The position numbers were made by a program, and so were the translations under genes. Of a stretch of DNA of 64,000 bases, positions 9,601 to 18,340 are shown in pieces. A model generated the notes under the pieces. That model was not told the origin of the DNA and ran no database searches. It saw only the letters and a list, made by a program, of their open reading frames with translations. The stretch is taken from positions 1,984,001 to 2,048,000 of the forward strand of contig NZ_QCYK01000001.1 of assembly GCF_003071345.1 (NCBI RefSeq), read 5' to 3'. Position 1 is the first letter of the stretch, and each line of letters starts with the position of its first letter. The DNA is from Chitinophaga parva. GTDB lineage: Bacteria; Bacteroidota; Bacteroidia; Chitinophagales; Chitinophagaceae.

Positions 9601-9836
9601 TCAATGTTCTTCACCCCGTTCACATACAGGAACTGGTCCTGCATGCGGGTGGCAAAGAAACCTTCCATCTGTTTGGCAGACATGCCGCCGTATTGTTCCA
9701 CCACGTAAATGGTAGGGCTGTTGAGCTTCGGAAAAATATCGATGGGTATGGTGCGGAAGGCCATCACTGCAAAGAGCAGTAATCCGGCAAACAGCACCAG
9801 TATCGTGATGGGCCTTTGTAAGGCTGCTTTTACCAT
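6633..9836 (-). CDS. RND efflux pump, inner-membrane permease
   Basis: A 1067-residue AcrB-type transporter with two repeats, each of one TM plus a large periplasmic loop and then five TMs. The N-terminal TM is residues 10-30. The TM2-TM6 block follows the EGILGALLTGLMVLLFLRDW segment. TM4 carries LVDQATVTIEN and TM10 carries SVANAILIV. In AcrB, as I recall it, proton relay uses an Asp pair in TM4 and a Lys in TM10. Here the second Asp is Gln and the Lys position is Ala, so only one relay Asp remains. That separates it from classic HAE1 pumps. An insert rich in Glu/His/Asn lies around the mid-protein cytoplasmic loop. It is translated 4 nt after the tolC stop, so coupled expression is likely. 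Confidence 0.9.
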   Translation of the reverse strand: MVKAALQRPITILVLFAGLLLFAVMAFRTIPIDIFPKLNSPTIYVVEQYGGMSAKQMEGFFATRMQDQFLYVNGVKNIESKSIQGLSLIKLTFYENTDMAEASAQVALQVNRTMAFFPPGSLPPTVVRFDASSLPVGELVFSSKTRPLKEIFDLALTRVRPLFATVPGMSAPPPFGSNARTVLINVDPEKLRSYNLSADEVVQAITQNNAITPSGNLRVDSTMYVTSMNSLEEKVQHFEDIPVKSNGATAVFVHDVATVSDGADITVDYALVNGKRSVYIPVVKTADASTWDVVQTLRKRIPEMKSLLPDDVDISYEFDQSVFVINSAKSLMTEGILGALLTGLMVLLFLRDWRSSVTVVVTIPVAIVSTLLFLKLAGQTINMMTLSGLALAIGILVDQATVTIENIHQHLEMGKEKRLAIYDACKEISFPLLLILLCILAVFAPAFIMTGVPRAMFLPLSLSIAFAMIISFVAAQTLVPILANWLLKAEMFQQHAHAGLALDAEEVKEVNDHTNKEQQHPDSNGFFQKIKSWLIRKLTTWMPKRKLWVLTYIILVLGAAGVAFWGIGKDLLPKTNNGQLQLRLREPDGTRLEVTEQATKGVLALIDSTVQHHVAISSAYVGLVPSNFGTSNLYIFNSGTQEAVLQINLDEDYKIKTETLKEQLRKAIAAHYPQLKISFEPIELTEKIMAQGASTPIEVRVAGKSMADIKSFAAKVLQHMQAVPFLRDVQIAQPLNVPVVNINFDRQKLAMMGVAPDQAAKSVTAVTSSSRYTAKNLWLDEKSAYTYQTQVQVPEYIMNSTEQLNAVPLIKGQPRPILSDVATLQVDTLPGEYDRSGPRRFVTISANISGKDLGSATAAVEKAVQEAGTPPPGLVTEVKGMSSLLTETMDSLQNGLLAAIVVILLLMAANYQSFGLAITVLSTVPAVILGALLALLATGATLNLQSYMGIIMSTGVSVANAILIVTNAEKLRTEYRDPFRAAIVSAGIRLRPILMTSLAMIAGMIPMASGLGESGDMSAPLGRAVIGGLIASTLAALLIVPLVYGWVQQKKSFDTVSLMPDDNAPQH

Positions 9837-9840
9837 AAAA

Positions 9841-11322
9841 TTATTGTTGGATCTGTTGAATGAAATCGTCCAGCTTACCAGTGGCAGCGGCTTTATCTAC
9901 ATGCTGCAGGTACCAGTCACCCAGGGTCTGTACATAATCAGTCTGGGAGCGGTACAGCACATAGGTGGCATTGGTGAGGTCAATGAGGTTCACCATGCCC
10001 GCCTTGTACTGGGCCAGCTTCTGGCGGTACACGTCTGCGGCGGCTTTGAGCTGTAATGGCAACTGGCCCAGGTTATCCCGGGTGGCTGCCAGGGCGGCGT
10101 CTGTTTTGGCCACGCTGTTCTGCAGGGAAAGTTGTTGCTGCTCCACTTCATAATTGCCGGCCTGCGTCTGGAACCGGGCCATGGCCACCTTGGTGCGGCG
10201 GCGGAAACCGGAGAACAGGTCGTAGGTGAAGGCCAGTCCTACGCCATAATTGAAGCGCTGGTAGCCAAAGCCGTAGCCTACAGACTTGAAATCATCGTCA
10301 TACTGGATGCTGGAGCCACGGGCCCAGAGGCTGCCCGCCAGCAGTATCTTGGGTGTGAAGCCCTTGCTGGTGGCCTTTTCTGTGGCAGCGTACAGATCTG
10401 CATTCCGGCGGTAATAGTCCAGCAGCGGGTTGCTGGTATCCGCGGTATTCACCATCAGGGTATCAAAAATGCCCAGGGGCAATGTTTCGTAGGCCCGTGG
10501 GAGTGAGTCCCGGCCTATGCGCAAAGGCGCTCCAAACCCGGTGGTGAGGGAGTCCAGCACCAGGCTGTCGGCTGCAAAACCGCTCAGGTAGCTGAGCTCC
10601 GCCTGCAGCTGGTGGTAATTGGCCAGCTGCTGGTTCAGGTTGATCATGGTGCGCGACATTTCCGCGCGGGCCAGGCTGGAGTCTACGCCGGCGGTAATGC
10701 CACTGGCCGTCACCGCCTTGATGACACGGAAGATCTGCTGGTAGCGGTCCAGGTTCTGGTGGTCATTCTGCAACTGGAACTGGGCTTTCAGCAGGTTAAA
10801 ATAAAGGCGGCACACCTGCCACTTGAGCAGGTAGGTTTCCCGCGCCAGGTCTGCTTCCTGCAGGTTTTTGCCGGCCTGGGCCTCTGCCATGCGGGCGCCC
10901 CGGTAGCCAAAGTCAGTGAGCGTGTATTCACTATACAGGCTGGCCAGGTTGGCCCCGGCGGGCGTATAAATATTATCGGCCCGCACGCCGGCAGAAGAAG
11001 AGGGAATAGGCGCCATGGGCAGGTAGGTACCTGCTATGGAATTGTCAGTAGCCACATTCACCTGGTCACTGGCGGTGAGCTTGGGCAGATAGCTGCTGCG
11101 CACATCGGCTATGCCGGCATTAGCGCTGTTTACCAGCGCCTGTTTGCGCTGTATGGAAGGGAAGTGGTGCACGGCCGCGTTCGTCAGTTCCGAAAGGGTA
11201 TAGGCCCTGGACTGTGCGTGTACGGAAGCGGTGCCCAGCAGCATGCAGAGCAGGCCCGTAAACATACGGGTACGGCACATAGCACGGCTGCTGCCCCGCT
11301 TCCCAAAAAGGAAAGTAGGCAT
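9841..11322 (-). CDS. TolC-family outer-membrane efflux channel
   Basis: A 493-residue protein, or 479 if translation starts at the second Met (11280). The second start gives a cleaner signal peptide ending at SVHAQ. The mature chain shows two repeats of long amphipathic helices with an internal strand pair, the TolC/OEP pattern, including the YRQKLAQYKAGMVNLIDLTNA-type helix near the C-terminus. It should form the trimeric exit duct for the RND pump. It comes before the pump and adaptor genes, an order common in Bacteroidota. A 56-nt gap separates it from the small upstream gene, suggesting one transcript of four genes. Confidence 0.9.
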   Translation of the reverse strand: MPTFLFGKRGSSRAMCRTRMFTGLLCMLLGTASVHAQSRAYTLSELTNAAVHHFPSIQRKQALVNSANAGIADVRSSYLPKLTASDQVNVATDNSIAGTYLPMAPIPSSSAGVRADNIYTPAGANLASLYSEYTLTDFGYRGARMAEAQAGKNLQEADLARETYLLKWQVCRLYFNLLKAQFQLQNDHQNLDRYQQIFRVIKAVTASGITAGVDSSLARAEMSRTMINLNQQLANYHQLQAELSYLSGFAADSLVLDSLTTGFGAPLRIGRDSLPRAYETLPLGIFDTLMVNTADTSNPLLDYYRRNADLYAATEKATSKGFTPKILLAGSLWARGSSIQYDDDFKSVGYGFGYQRFNYGVGLAFTYDLFSGFRRRTKVAMARFQTQAGNYEVEQQQLSLQNSVAKTDAALAATRDNLGQLPLQLKAAADVYRQKLAQYKAGMVNLIDLTNATYVLYRSQTDYVQTLGDWYLQHVDKAAATGKLDDFIQQIQQ

Positions 11323-11378
11323 GGAGTACGGATAATTTTTAAAGGAAAAAGTGCTGGTTTCCGGTTATGGACGGGCTG

Positions 11379-11759
11379 TTAGCAAGATAAGGCGGGAGGC
11401 CCTCGCAGGGATTCGTGGAGGCGGATGGTGGACAGCAGGTTACTGTCATAGAAATAGTACTGGCGTACCAGTTCCAGGTAAGTGATCACCGGCGGCTCCG
11501 GCCATTTGCTGGCAAAGCCTATGCTGGTGGATTGAAAGCGTTTATTAAGCCGGATCTTGATCCGGGTAGTGGGCGCGTGTTTGGGGCTGGAAAGCTCCTG
11601 GGTATGATGGCTGGCCTGCACGGAAGTGATAGGCAGGTAGATGGTATTGCCCACATCAAAGTTGCGGATGCACTGTACAGAAAAGAAGACAGCCAGCAAT
11701 ATCACTGAGCAGAGCACAGAGACATATTGGCGCCATTTCAAAAGGGTACTTTGATGCAT
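11379..11759 (-). CDS. Small membrane-anchored protein, first gene of efflux operon
   Basis: A 126-residue protein that I do not recognise. A short basic N-terminus precedes one hydrophobic segment (about residues 12-30), so it is probably an uncleaved anchor or signal peptide. The rest is soluble, with a basic strand-like stretch (RIKIRLNKRF) and a C-terminal part rich in Tyr, Leu and Ser. It lies 56 nt upstream of tolC on the same strand with no terminator between them. This supports a real gene co-expressed with the pump, perhaps as an accessory or sensing component. No family motif is visible, and coding status rests on position and on the plausible membrane-anchor layout. Confidence 0.55.
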   Translation of the reverse strand: MHQSTLLKWRQYVSVLCSVILLAVFFSVQCIRNFDVGNTIYLPITSVQASHHTQELSSPKHAPTTRIKIRLNKRFQSTSIGFASKWPEPPVITYLELVRQYYFYDSNLLSTIRLHESLRGPPALSC

Positions 11760-11833
11760 GTACGCGAAGGTAATAAAAAATAGTTCCGGTAAGGTGTTAA
11801 TTAATATTGTTTTAATGTGGGATGGGCTAAGAG

Positions 11834-11863
11834 AAAGGCCGCCCCTGTGAGGAGGCGGCCTTT
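11834..11863 (-). terminator. Terminator after the fasciclin/DUF5007-like operon
   Basis: A perfect 10-bp stem, AAAGGCCGCC / GGCGGCCTTT, has a 10-nt loop. It lies 36 nt beyond the stop of the leftward lipoprotein gene at 11899. The T-run is short on both sides. Confidence 0.7.
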
Positions 11864-11898
11864 GCTAAAATACCACGTCAGAAAAAATATAGCGGGTG

Positions 11899-12864
11899 CT
11901 AGATATGCCGGCAGTGTTGCATTTTCACGGTCACATTGTAAGTGCCTTCCTGGTAAATATTAAACTGGAAGCGGGGGTTGGCACTGTAAATATGCGCCGT
12001 GGTGGGCGTGTAGCCTGCATCAAAGGTGACGAACTGGCTGGGAATACGGTAATAGATCAGGTAGCCGTAAGTGCTTTGCTGCAGCGGGAAAGGCGTGGTC
12101 TCAAAGTTACACGTCATGGTGGAGTCGGTATACACCAGCGGGTGGAACTGTGCATAGGTTTGAAAATCGCTGCGGTCGCCGCGGCGGATGATCTCACCTT
12201 TTGCCGGGTTGAAGGGCTTGCCGTCTGAGCCTATTATTTTCAGGTTCACCAGCGTGCCTTCGTTGGCTACGCGTTCAATGGTCACCTGGGGCACCCCGAT
12301 GTCGCCATTGTCATTCGTGCCATCCTGGAACCAGGCGGCGCCGCCATCGCCCACGTGATAGGCGGGCGTGTCTACCAGGGTGAAGGTGGCAATGTTCTTG
12401 AACACCTTGGTGCCATTCTCATTGCTCGCAGAAATGTCGAATTCATAAGTGCCCAGTGGAATGTTTACTGACGTGCCGTAAAAAGTGAAGGCCCCGGTAT
12501 GCTGATCAAACCCGTATACCGTGGAGTTTACCAGTTTGCGTTTTTGGTTCAGCAGGTCTATGGAAGTATCCGTCTGTGCATCAAAGAGAGATGTCCATTC
12601 GTAGTGATCATACTTTTGATCCAGGGCATCTGCGTGTTTGTGGGTGGCTGCATCCCGGATATCCAGCAGTTTGTAAGTAACGGGTGCAGATGATCCGTCG
12701 TTGGACACGGCATTGGTCTGCTGGATAAGACCACGGCCTATGCGGATGGGATTGTCTATGTAACGGATCTGGTCACTCAGGTACCCATTGGTTACCTTCT
12801 TGCATCCGGTCGCCGCCGCCAGGGCGATGAGGGCGCATCCGAAGTATTTTATGCTGCTTTTCAT
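11899..12864 (-). CDS. DUF5007-like surface lipoprotein in a SusCD operon
   Basis: A 321-residue lipoprotein: a hydrophobic signal ending in ATGC with Cys21, then a mature part full of beta-strands and aromatic residues. From memory, the opening of the mature part (YLSDQIRYIDNPIRI) and the strand-rich C-terminus resemble the DUF5007 proteins often seen with fasciclin proteins in SusC/SusD loci. The middle (GTYEFDISASNENGTKVF) has an immunoglobulin-like look, suggesting a surface binding role. It is the last gene of the operon, 23 nt after the fasciclin gene. I infer that it is an accessory glycan- or ligand-binding lipoprotein on the outer face of the outer membrane. The family name needs a profile search. 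Confidence 0.6.
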   Translation of the reverse strand: MKSSIKYFGCALIALAAATGCKKVTNGYLSDQIRYIDNPIRIGRGLIQQTNAVSNDGSSAPVTYKLLDIRDAATHKHADALDQKYDHYEWTSLFDAQTDTSIDLLNQKRKLVNSTVYGFDQHTGAFTFYGTSVNIPLGTYEFDISASNENGTKVFKNIATFTLVDTPAYHVGDGGAAWFQDGTNDNGDIGVPQVTIERVANEGTLVNLKIIGSDGKPFNPAKGEIIRRGDRSDFQTYAQFHPLVYTDSTMTCNFETTPFPLQQSTYGYLIYYRIPSQFVTFDAGYTPTTAHIYSANPRFQFNIYQEGTYNVTVKMQHCRHI

Positions 12865-12887
12865 ATTTGTTCAGGTAAAGTGGGTGA

Positions 12888-13577
12888 TCAATTGTATTGG
12901 TTCTGGAAATAGGTCCAGGTATGCTGGTTGGCCAGCACATGGAGCACGCCCGTGGTGGTGATGATGCCGCTGGTCTGGCAGCGGGTTTTCAACAACTGGT
13001 CGTCCTGCAGTCCGCCGATGCCGGTAGAATCCGTGGGGATTGTTTCCCCCGGGCTGTTTGCAATCATCTTGTTCAGGTACAGGATCATCGGTGCCTGGGT
13101 AAAGATGTCGTTCGTGTAAGAATAGTCCGGCACCAGGTTCACGAGGCGCAGTTCACCGTCGTTTGCTTTGAACAGGCGGCCCGCGGTGTTCTGGTCTGCA
13201 TTCAGGATGCGGTCCTTGAACAGGTAAGCGCGCAGGGAGTCTTTCAGTACCTGGTAGTCCAGTGAGTCAAAGGTGTACACCAGATTTTCATCATTCAGCT
13301 TGGTAGCCAGGTCCTGCTTTTTCAGCTTGATGTAGTTGTCTATGCTATAGTCAGACACGGCAAAGAAAGTACCCGCGCTGTTTACCTCGTCCTTCAGGTT
13401 GGTACGGTCTATCAGCAGTACCAGCGTGTCAAACAGGGGATTGGTCTTCAGGTAATCGTACGTGGTCATGTTCACGTGCGGGTCCAGGATGGTGCCACCT
13501 TCCGTATAACTTCTTTTGCAGGAAAAGATCGTCACAACAGCCATTGCCAGGAGGGGCAGGAATATTTTATGTTTCAT
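12888..13577 (-). CDS. Fasciclin-domain lipoprotein
   Basis: A 229-residue protein with a lipobox at Cys20 (TIFSC). The mature part follows the fasciclin (FAS1) pattern. An early TTYDYLKTNPLFDTLVLLID helix region is followed by the AGTFFAVSD motif, matching the FAS1 'T-x-F-A-P-T/S-D' H1 box. The LRAYLF and NSPGETIPT/GIITTTGVLHVL segments match the H2-like end (GVIHVID). FAS1 domains mediate adhesion or ligand binding at the cell surface. Position between susD and the DUF5007-like gene makes it an accessory surface protein of this uptake system. It is divergent and has only one domain. Confidence 0.75.
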   Translation of the reverse strand: MKHKIFLPLLAMAVVTIFSCKRSYTEGGTILDPHVNMTTYDYLKTNPLFDTLVLLIDRTNLKDEVNSAGTFFAVSDYSIDNYIKLKKQDLATKLNDENLVYTFDSLDYQVLKDSLRAYLFKDRILNADQNTAGRLFKANDGELRLVNLVPDYSYTNDIFTQAPMILYLNKMIANSPGETIPTDSTGIGGLQDDQLLKTRCQTSGIITTTGVLHVLANQHTWTYFQNQYN

Positions 13578-13595
13578 GTTACGGCGTTTAAAGAT

Positions 13596-15068
13596 TTAGA
13601 GTTTACCTCTCCAGTAGGGTGTTTGCACCAGGGTGGGATCGTCCTTGAACATATTCGGGTCCACGGGCCAGAGCCAGCCGGCGGCAGGAGAGCCGTTGCT
13701 GAACTGGTCAGACGGGAAGTGTTCGTTGTATTGCGGCAGTTTTTTGGTGCGCACCAGGTCGTAGTAAGACTGGCCTTCAAAATACAATTCGCGCAGGCGT
13801 TCTTCCAGGATGTCGGTATCCAGGTCCCCGCTGCCGTCATTGTCTGCCAGGCCCGCTCTTTCACGCACGGCGTTCAGCAGGGGCAGGGCTTCTGCCTTGC
13901 GTCCCAGCGCGCTCAATGCTTCTGCACGCAGCAGCATAATATCTGCAAGGCGGAAAATGGGCAGGTTGTTGCTCATGCGCAGGTCACGGTCGGAGAGCTT
14001 GGCAATGTTGGAGTACTTGATGATCTGGCCACTGCCGTCATTCTTCGGATAGTGGAAGAAGTCGCGGTAGCGCACGTCTGCAAGGGTATCTTCATCCGGC
14101 CACAGTTTGTTGATATAGCCGGTATTGGTCCACCATTGCAGCCCGTCTTTGTTGGTGATGTAAGGATCTTCCATCGGGTAAGCGGGGATGCCGTAGTTGC
14201 CATAGTAATCATAAATGGCAATGCCTTCATTCTGCCCGTCATTGATGTTGATCTCGAAAATGCCTTCCATGCTTTTACCCTGGAATACCAGTTTGTAGCT
14301 GGAAGAATCCAGCAGGTGGTAGCCACCCTGCGTGATCACGGCGTCTGCGGCTTTCTCTGCACCGGCATAGTCGTGGCGCCAGGCGCGGATATGGGCTTCC
14401 AGCGCATAGGCGCTGCCTTTGTTCGCACGTACGGCCCGGTCGTTTTCGACAGTGTAGCCCCAGTCCAGCAGCGATTCTGCTTTGGCCACATCCGCCAGGC
14501 ACTGGTCCAGTACGGAGTCTGCGGGGCTTCTGGGAATATTCTTTACCGTGGTGATATCCAGGTCCGGCTGCAGTTTCAACGGCACATCGCCCCAGATGCG
14601 GCTCATATAGAAATAAGTATAAGCGCGCAGGAAGTAGCCTTCCCCGATGATATGATTTTTCTTTTCGTTGATAAACTGCGCATCCGGGATGCCGGGCACT
14701 TTATCAATGATCAGGTTTACCTGCTGGAGGATCTGGTAATACTGTTGCCAGTTCCAGTTACTGCTTTGCACATTGAGGCCGGTGAACTGGCCGGATACGA
14801 TGGGGGAGTGCCACACATCACCATCACATACAATGTCGCCGGAAGGGATGTCGCCGTAGGTGTGCCAGCTGAAATCGTTCAGCAGCACGCGGCGGAGCAG
14901 TGAGTAGGCGCCTGCATTGGCCGTGCGTGCGTCCAGTTCTGTTTTAAAATAAGCGTCTGTGAAGGTGGAGTTATGCGGTTCCTGGTCCAGTATCTTTTTA
15001 CAGGAACTGGTCCCTGCCACCGCTGCAGCCAGCGCTATACCTATGCTGTATAAAATAAGTTTTTTCAT
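13596..15068 (-). CDS. SusD/RagB-family surface lipoprotein
   Basis: A 490-residue SusD-like lipoprotein. I start it at the ATG at 15068, which has AAGGA just before it, rather than at the in-frame ATG at 15086. The lipobox is GTSSC, followed by the usual CKKILDQEP opening. The N-terminal TPR-like helices include RAYTYFYMSRIWGDVPL and a C-terminal part holds LRMSNNLPIFRLADIMLLRAEAL and ELYFEGQSYYDLVRT, both SusD hallmarks. It sits on the outer surface as the lid of the SusC channel and binds the ligand. Its first ATG is 2 nt past the susC stop. The ligand, perhaps a glycan, cannot be named. Confidence 0.93.
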   Translation of the reverse strand: MKKLILYSIGIALAAAVAGTSSCKKILDQEPHNSTFTDAYFKTELDARTANAGAYSLLRRVLLNDFSWHTYGDIPSGDIVCDGDVWHSPIVSGQFTGLNVQSSNWNWQQYYQILQQVNLIIDKVPGIPDAQFINEKKNHIIGEGYFLRAYTYFYMSRIWGDVPLKLQPDLDITTVKNIPRSPADSVLDQCLADVAKAESLLDWGYTVENDRAVRANKGSAYALEAHIRAWRHDYAGAEKAADAVITQGGYHLLDSSSYKLVFQGKSMEGIFEININDGQNEGIAIYDYYGNYGIPAYPMEDPYITNKDGLQWWTNTGYINKLWPDEDTLADVRYRDFFHYPKNDGSGQIIKYSNIAKLSDRDLRMSNNLPIFRLADIMLLRAEALSALGRKAEALPLLNAVRERAGLADNDGSGDLDTDILEERLRELYFEGQSYYDLVRTKKLPQYNEHFPSDQFSNGSPAAGWLWPVDPNMFKDDPTLVQTPYWRGKL

Positions 15069-15088
15069 TGATCCTTGTTTTGTCATGA

Positions 15089-18000
15089 TTAGAGACTGAT
15101 GTCCAGGCCCATGGTGTATTTCTTGGGAATGGGGTAGCCACTGCCGCTATACACGCCAAAGGCATTCACTTCTTCTGCATCCGGTACATTGCGGGATGCC
15201 TGCCAGATGTACACGTTATCCAGCATGGTGTAAATGCGGATGCGTTTCATGTGCAGGTGGTCCACCACACGGGAGGGCAGGGAATAAGAAAGGGATACGT
15301 TCTTTACCCGGAAGTAATCACCCTTTTCCAGCCAGGCAGAGCTTACCGCGGCATACTTGTAGCGGGTACCGGACACGGAGCTCAGGGAAGGATATTGTGC
15401 ATTGTCGCCCGGGTTCTGCCAGTAGTTGATACCGGAGAGGTCCGGCATGGCGTGCATGCTCAGGGAGTGGTAGGGATTGGAGTTACCATCATCCGTGGGC
15501 ACCAGCTGGGAAAGTTTGCCGGCCAGGTAATCATTGTAAATGGTGCGGCCTGCGGTGAATACGCAGAAGATGTTCAGGGTAAAGCCCTTGTAGCTGAATA
15601 CGTTGCTCAACCCCCCGCTCACTTTCGGGTTCGGATCGCCGGCAATGATGTAATCTGTGTTGTCCAGTACACCATCGCCATTGGTATCCTGCCAGATGGG
15701 ATCACCCCCCTTGAACGGATAGCCGTAGAACGCAGAAGGCTGGGCCGTTACCGGGTTAAAGGGAACGTCCTTATCTGTTCTATAAATGCCGGTTTGCTTG
15801 AACACGTTGTAGGAGTTCAACGCATGGCCTCTTCTCAGCAGGTATTTATCCAGGTAGATATCGCGGCCGCCATTGGGCAGGTCTGTAACGATGTTGTCGT
15901 TATGAGACAGGTTCAGGATGGTCTGCCACTGGAACTTGTGCTGGGGACGGAAGTAGTTGGCGATGAACTGGGCTTCCACGCCGGTGTTGCGGATGCCGAT
16001 TGCATTGGCCGTAACGGTGGAATAACCCGTGGTTACCGGTACAGAGAGGGTGAAAATACCGCCGGTGGTCTGCTTCACATAGGCATCGCCTACAAAGTTA
16101 AAGCGGCCGTCCAGCAGGGTCACGTCCAGGCCCACGTTGTATTGTTTTGTTTTGGCCCAGCTGAGTTTATTGTTGGTCAGGCCTGCATTGTAGTTCAGTG
16201 CCACGGAAGGAACACCATTGTAGGTATAAGCCATGTTATTGCCGGTCACTGGGCTGCTGGAGCCACTGAAGCTACCGTTGCCAATATCATAGGTGTTATA
16301 GGCCAGATACATGTCGCCACCATCCGGCTGTGCACCGTTCACACCAAAGCTGCCGCGCAGTTTCAGGAGGGTAAGCCAGTTGGCGTATTGCTTCATGAAA
16401 GGCTCGTCGCTGATGATCCAGCCCACAGACAGGGAGGGGAAATAGCCCCACCGGTTGTCCGAACCAAAGCGGGAAGATGCGTCTGCATTAAATACACCAG
16501 ACAGCAGGTAGCGGTCCTTGAAAGAATAGTTAGCGCGCAGGAACCCGGTCTGGATGCCGCTTTGCAGCAGGTCTGTGCGGGTATCTGCCAGGTTTTTATC
16601 CACCACGGTCACCGTGTGGATCTGGTCATTGGGAATGCCAATGGCAGAAGCCTGCGTCATGCGGTACTGGCTGTATTCCGTATTCTGGCCTACCAGCACA
16701 TTGAAGTGATGGTCTTTCCCGAACGCGGTGGTGTACTGCAGCGTATTGTACATCAGGTAGTAGAAGGAGTTATCCTCGAAGCTGGTGGCTTCACCGGTAC
16801 CATCCCTGCGCACGGTGCTGGGGATGTAAGTATCGCGGCGGCTGTTGCTTATCGTGTAAGACAGCGTGGTGTTAAAGCTGAAATGTTTGGAAATGTTCCA
16901 GTTCAGGATAGGGCTGATGGACAGGTTGTTGTTCACGTTACCATCTGTGCTCTTACCGGAATCACCGAAGATATATTCCTTGTTGGCCGGTGTCAGGTAC
17001 AGCAGGGAGGTAGGCAGGTAGCTGTTTGCATAGTAGCCGCCGTCAAATGCGGCATAGCTGCCGGTAGACTCATTCATGGAACGGGGACGGTCCAGGCGGT
17101 AGTAGCGGATCTGCGTATTCAGCGTGAGGTTCTTGGCAAGATTAAGGCCAATGCTGGAATTAAATGCGTAGCGCTTCAACCCTGATTTTTTAACGATGCC
17201 TTCTTCATTGTAGTAATCCAGGCCATAGCGGTAGGTCACTTTATCGCCGCCACCGGTAAAGGACAGGTTGTAATCTCCCACATAACCGGTCTGGTACATC
17301 TGGCCCAGGTAATCGTTGGCATTATTAAATGCAGTGTTCAGCGAATCTGTCAGGATCTGGGGAATATCCTGGAGATTATCCCAGTTGCCGTAGTGATTGA
17401 TCAGCGCCATTTTTGCGCGGCGTTCCTCTGCACCGATCACCACTTTATCGAGGTGTGGTCTTTCCGTGAAACCGTGATAGGTGGTGAAATCCACCTTGGT
17501 ACGGCCGGCCACGCCTTTCTTCGTGGTGATGATGATCACGCCGCCTGCGCCGCGTGAACCGTAGATGGCAGAGGCGGAGGCATCTTTTAAGATGTCGATT
17601 TTTTCAATGTCATTGATAGCAATACCCGCCAGTACGTCTGTGTTGGTACCGTCGCCATAGGCAATGGCCGCCAGGTCTTCCGTGCTTTGGGGCACACCGT
17701 CTATCACGTAGAGGGGGCCACTCAGTGCACGGGCCAGGGAGGCGCGGCCGTTGGGATCGGCCATGTTGCTGTTGATGTTCCGGCTTACAGCCGTGTTACC
17801 GCGCATTACCACGTTGGAACGCACACCCGGTTCACCGGAAAAGTTCTGTACGTCCAGCCCCGGTGCACGGCCCTGCAGCAGGGCGTCAAAGGTGGGAGTG
17901 GGGATGTCCTGCATTTCTTTCGGGTTCACCGAGGTCACCGCCGCTGTCACATTCCTGCGGGATGTTTGCTGGTAGCCGATCACCACCACATCGTTCAGTT

Positions 18001-18340
18001 GCCGCTGGTCCAGTTTCAGCAGGATGGTGAGCTGGGCCTGGCCCTGGTGTGCTTTTACAGTTTGCGGTACATAGCCAATGCAGCTGAAGGTGATATTGGC
18101 GCCTTCGGAAGCTTTTACGCTGAATGCACCTTCTGCATTGGTCACTGAGCCGCCTTTGGTGCCGGACACCGTTACCGTTACGCCAATCAGTTGGTTGCCA
18201 TCCTTGGCGTCTTTAACCACGCCAGTAATATTTAAAGGCGGTCCCTGGGCTACCACCCGTAGCGTGGTGGCACAGAACAGGAGGATCGTTAAGAGCATAA
18301 AGCCCCAACGATGGCTGTTTTTGGTAAAATTAACAGTCAT
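15089..18340 (-). CDS. SusC/RagA-family TonB-linked outer-membrane transporter (no STN domain)
   Basis: A 1083-residue protein. A signal peptide ends around VVAQG, then a carboxypeptidase-regulatory-like domain covers about residues 37-115 (ITGVVKDAKDGNQLIGVTV). The TonB plug (about 125-250) contains the family's DILKDASASAIYGSRGAGGVIIITTKKG-type motif, and the 22-strand barrel ends in KKYTMGLDISL. It forms the TonB-energised channel for whatever the partner SusD captures. There is no N-terminal STN domain and no sigma/FecR pair adjacent, so control is likely not by FecI-type signalling. A consensus housekeeping promoter sits far upstream, leaving a leader of about 580 nt. Confidence 0.94.
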   Translation of the reverse strand: MTVNFTKNSHRWGFMLLTILLFCATTLRVVAQGPPLNITGVVKDAKDGNQLIGVTVTVSGTKGGSVTNAEGAFSVKASEGANITFSCIGYVPQTVKAHQGQAQLTILLKLDQRQLNDVVVIGYQQTSRRNVTAAVTSVNPKEMQDIPTPTFDALLQGRAPGLDVQNFSGEPGVRSNVVMRGNTAVSRNINSNMADPNGRASLARALSGPLYVIDGVPQSTEDLAAIAYGDGTNTDVLAGIAINDIEKIDILKDASASAIYGSRGAGGVIIITTKKGVAGRTKVDFTTYHGFTERPHLDKVVIGAEERRAKMALINHYGNWDNLQDIPQILTDSLNTAFNNANDYLGQMYQTGYVGDYNLSFTGGGDKVTYRYGLDYYNEEGIVKKSGLKRYAFNSSIGLNLAKNLTLNTQIRYYRLDRPRSMNESTGSYAAFDGGYYANSYLPTSLLYLTPANKEYIFGDSGKSTDGNVNNNLSISPILNWNISKHFSFNTTLSYTISNSRRDTYIPSTVRRDGTGEATSFEDNSFYYLMYNTLQYTTAFGKDHHFNVLVGQNTEYSQYRMTQASAIGIPNDQIHTVTVVDKNLADTRTDLLQSGIQTGFLRANYSFKDRYLLSGVFNADASSRFGSDNRWGYFPSLSVGWIISDEPFMKQYANWLTLLKLRGSFGVNGAQPDGGDMYLAYNTYDIGNGSFSGSSSPVTGNNMAYTYNGVPSVALNYNAGLTNNKLSWAKTKQYNVGLDVTLLDGRFNFVGDAYVKQTTGGIFTLSVPVTTGYSTVTANAIGIRNTGVEAQFIANYFRPQHKFQWQTILNLSHNDNIVTDLPNGGRDIYLDKYLLRRGHALNSYNVFKQTGIYRTDKDVPFNPVTAQPSAFYGYPFKGGDPIWQDTNGDGVLDNTDYIIAGDPNPKVSGGLSNVFSYKGFTLNIFCVFTAGRTIYNDYLAGKLSQLVPTDDGNSNPYHSLSMHAMPDLSGINYWQNPGDNAQYPSLSSVSGTRYKYAAVSSAWLEKGDYFRVKNVSLSYSLPSRVVDHLHMKRIRIYTMLDNVYIWQASRNVPDAEEVNAFGVYSGSGYPIPKKYTMGLDISL

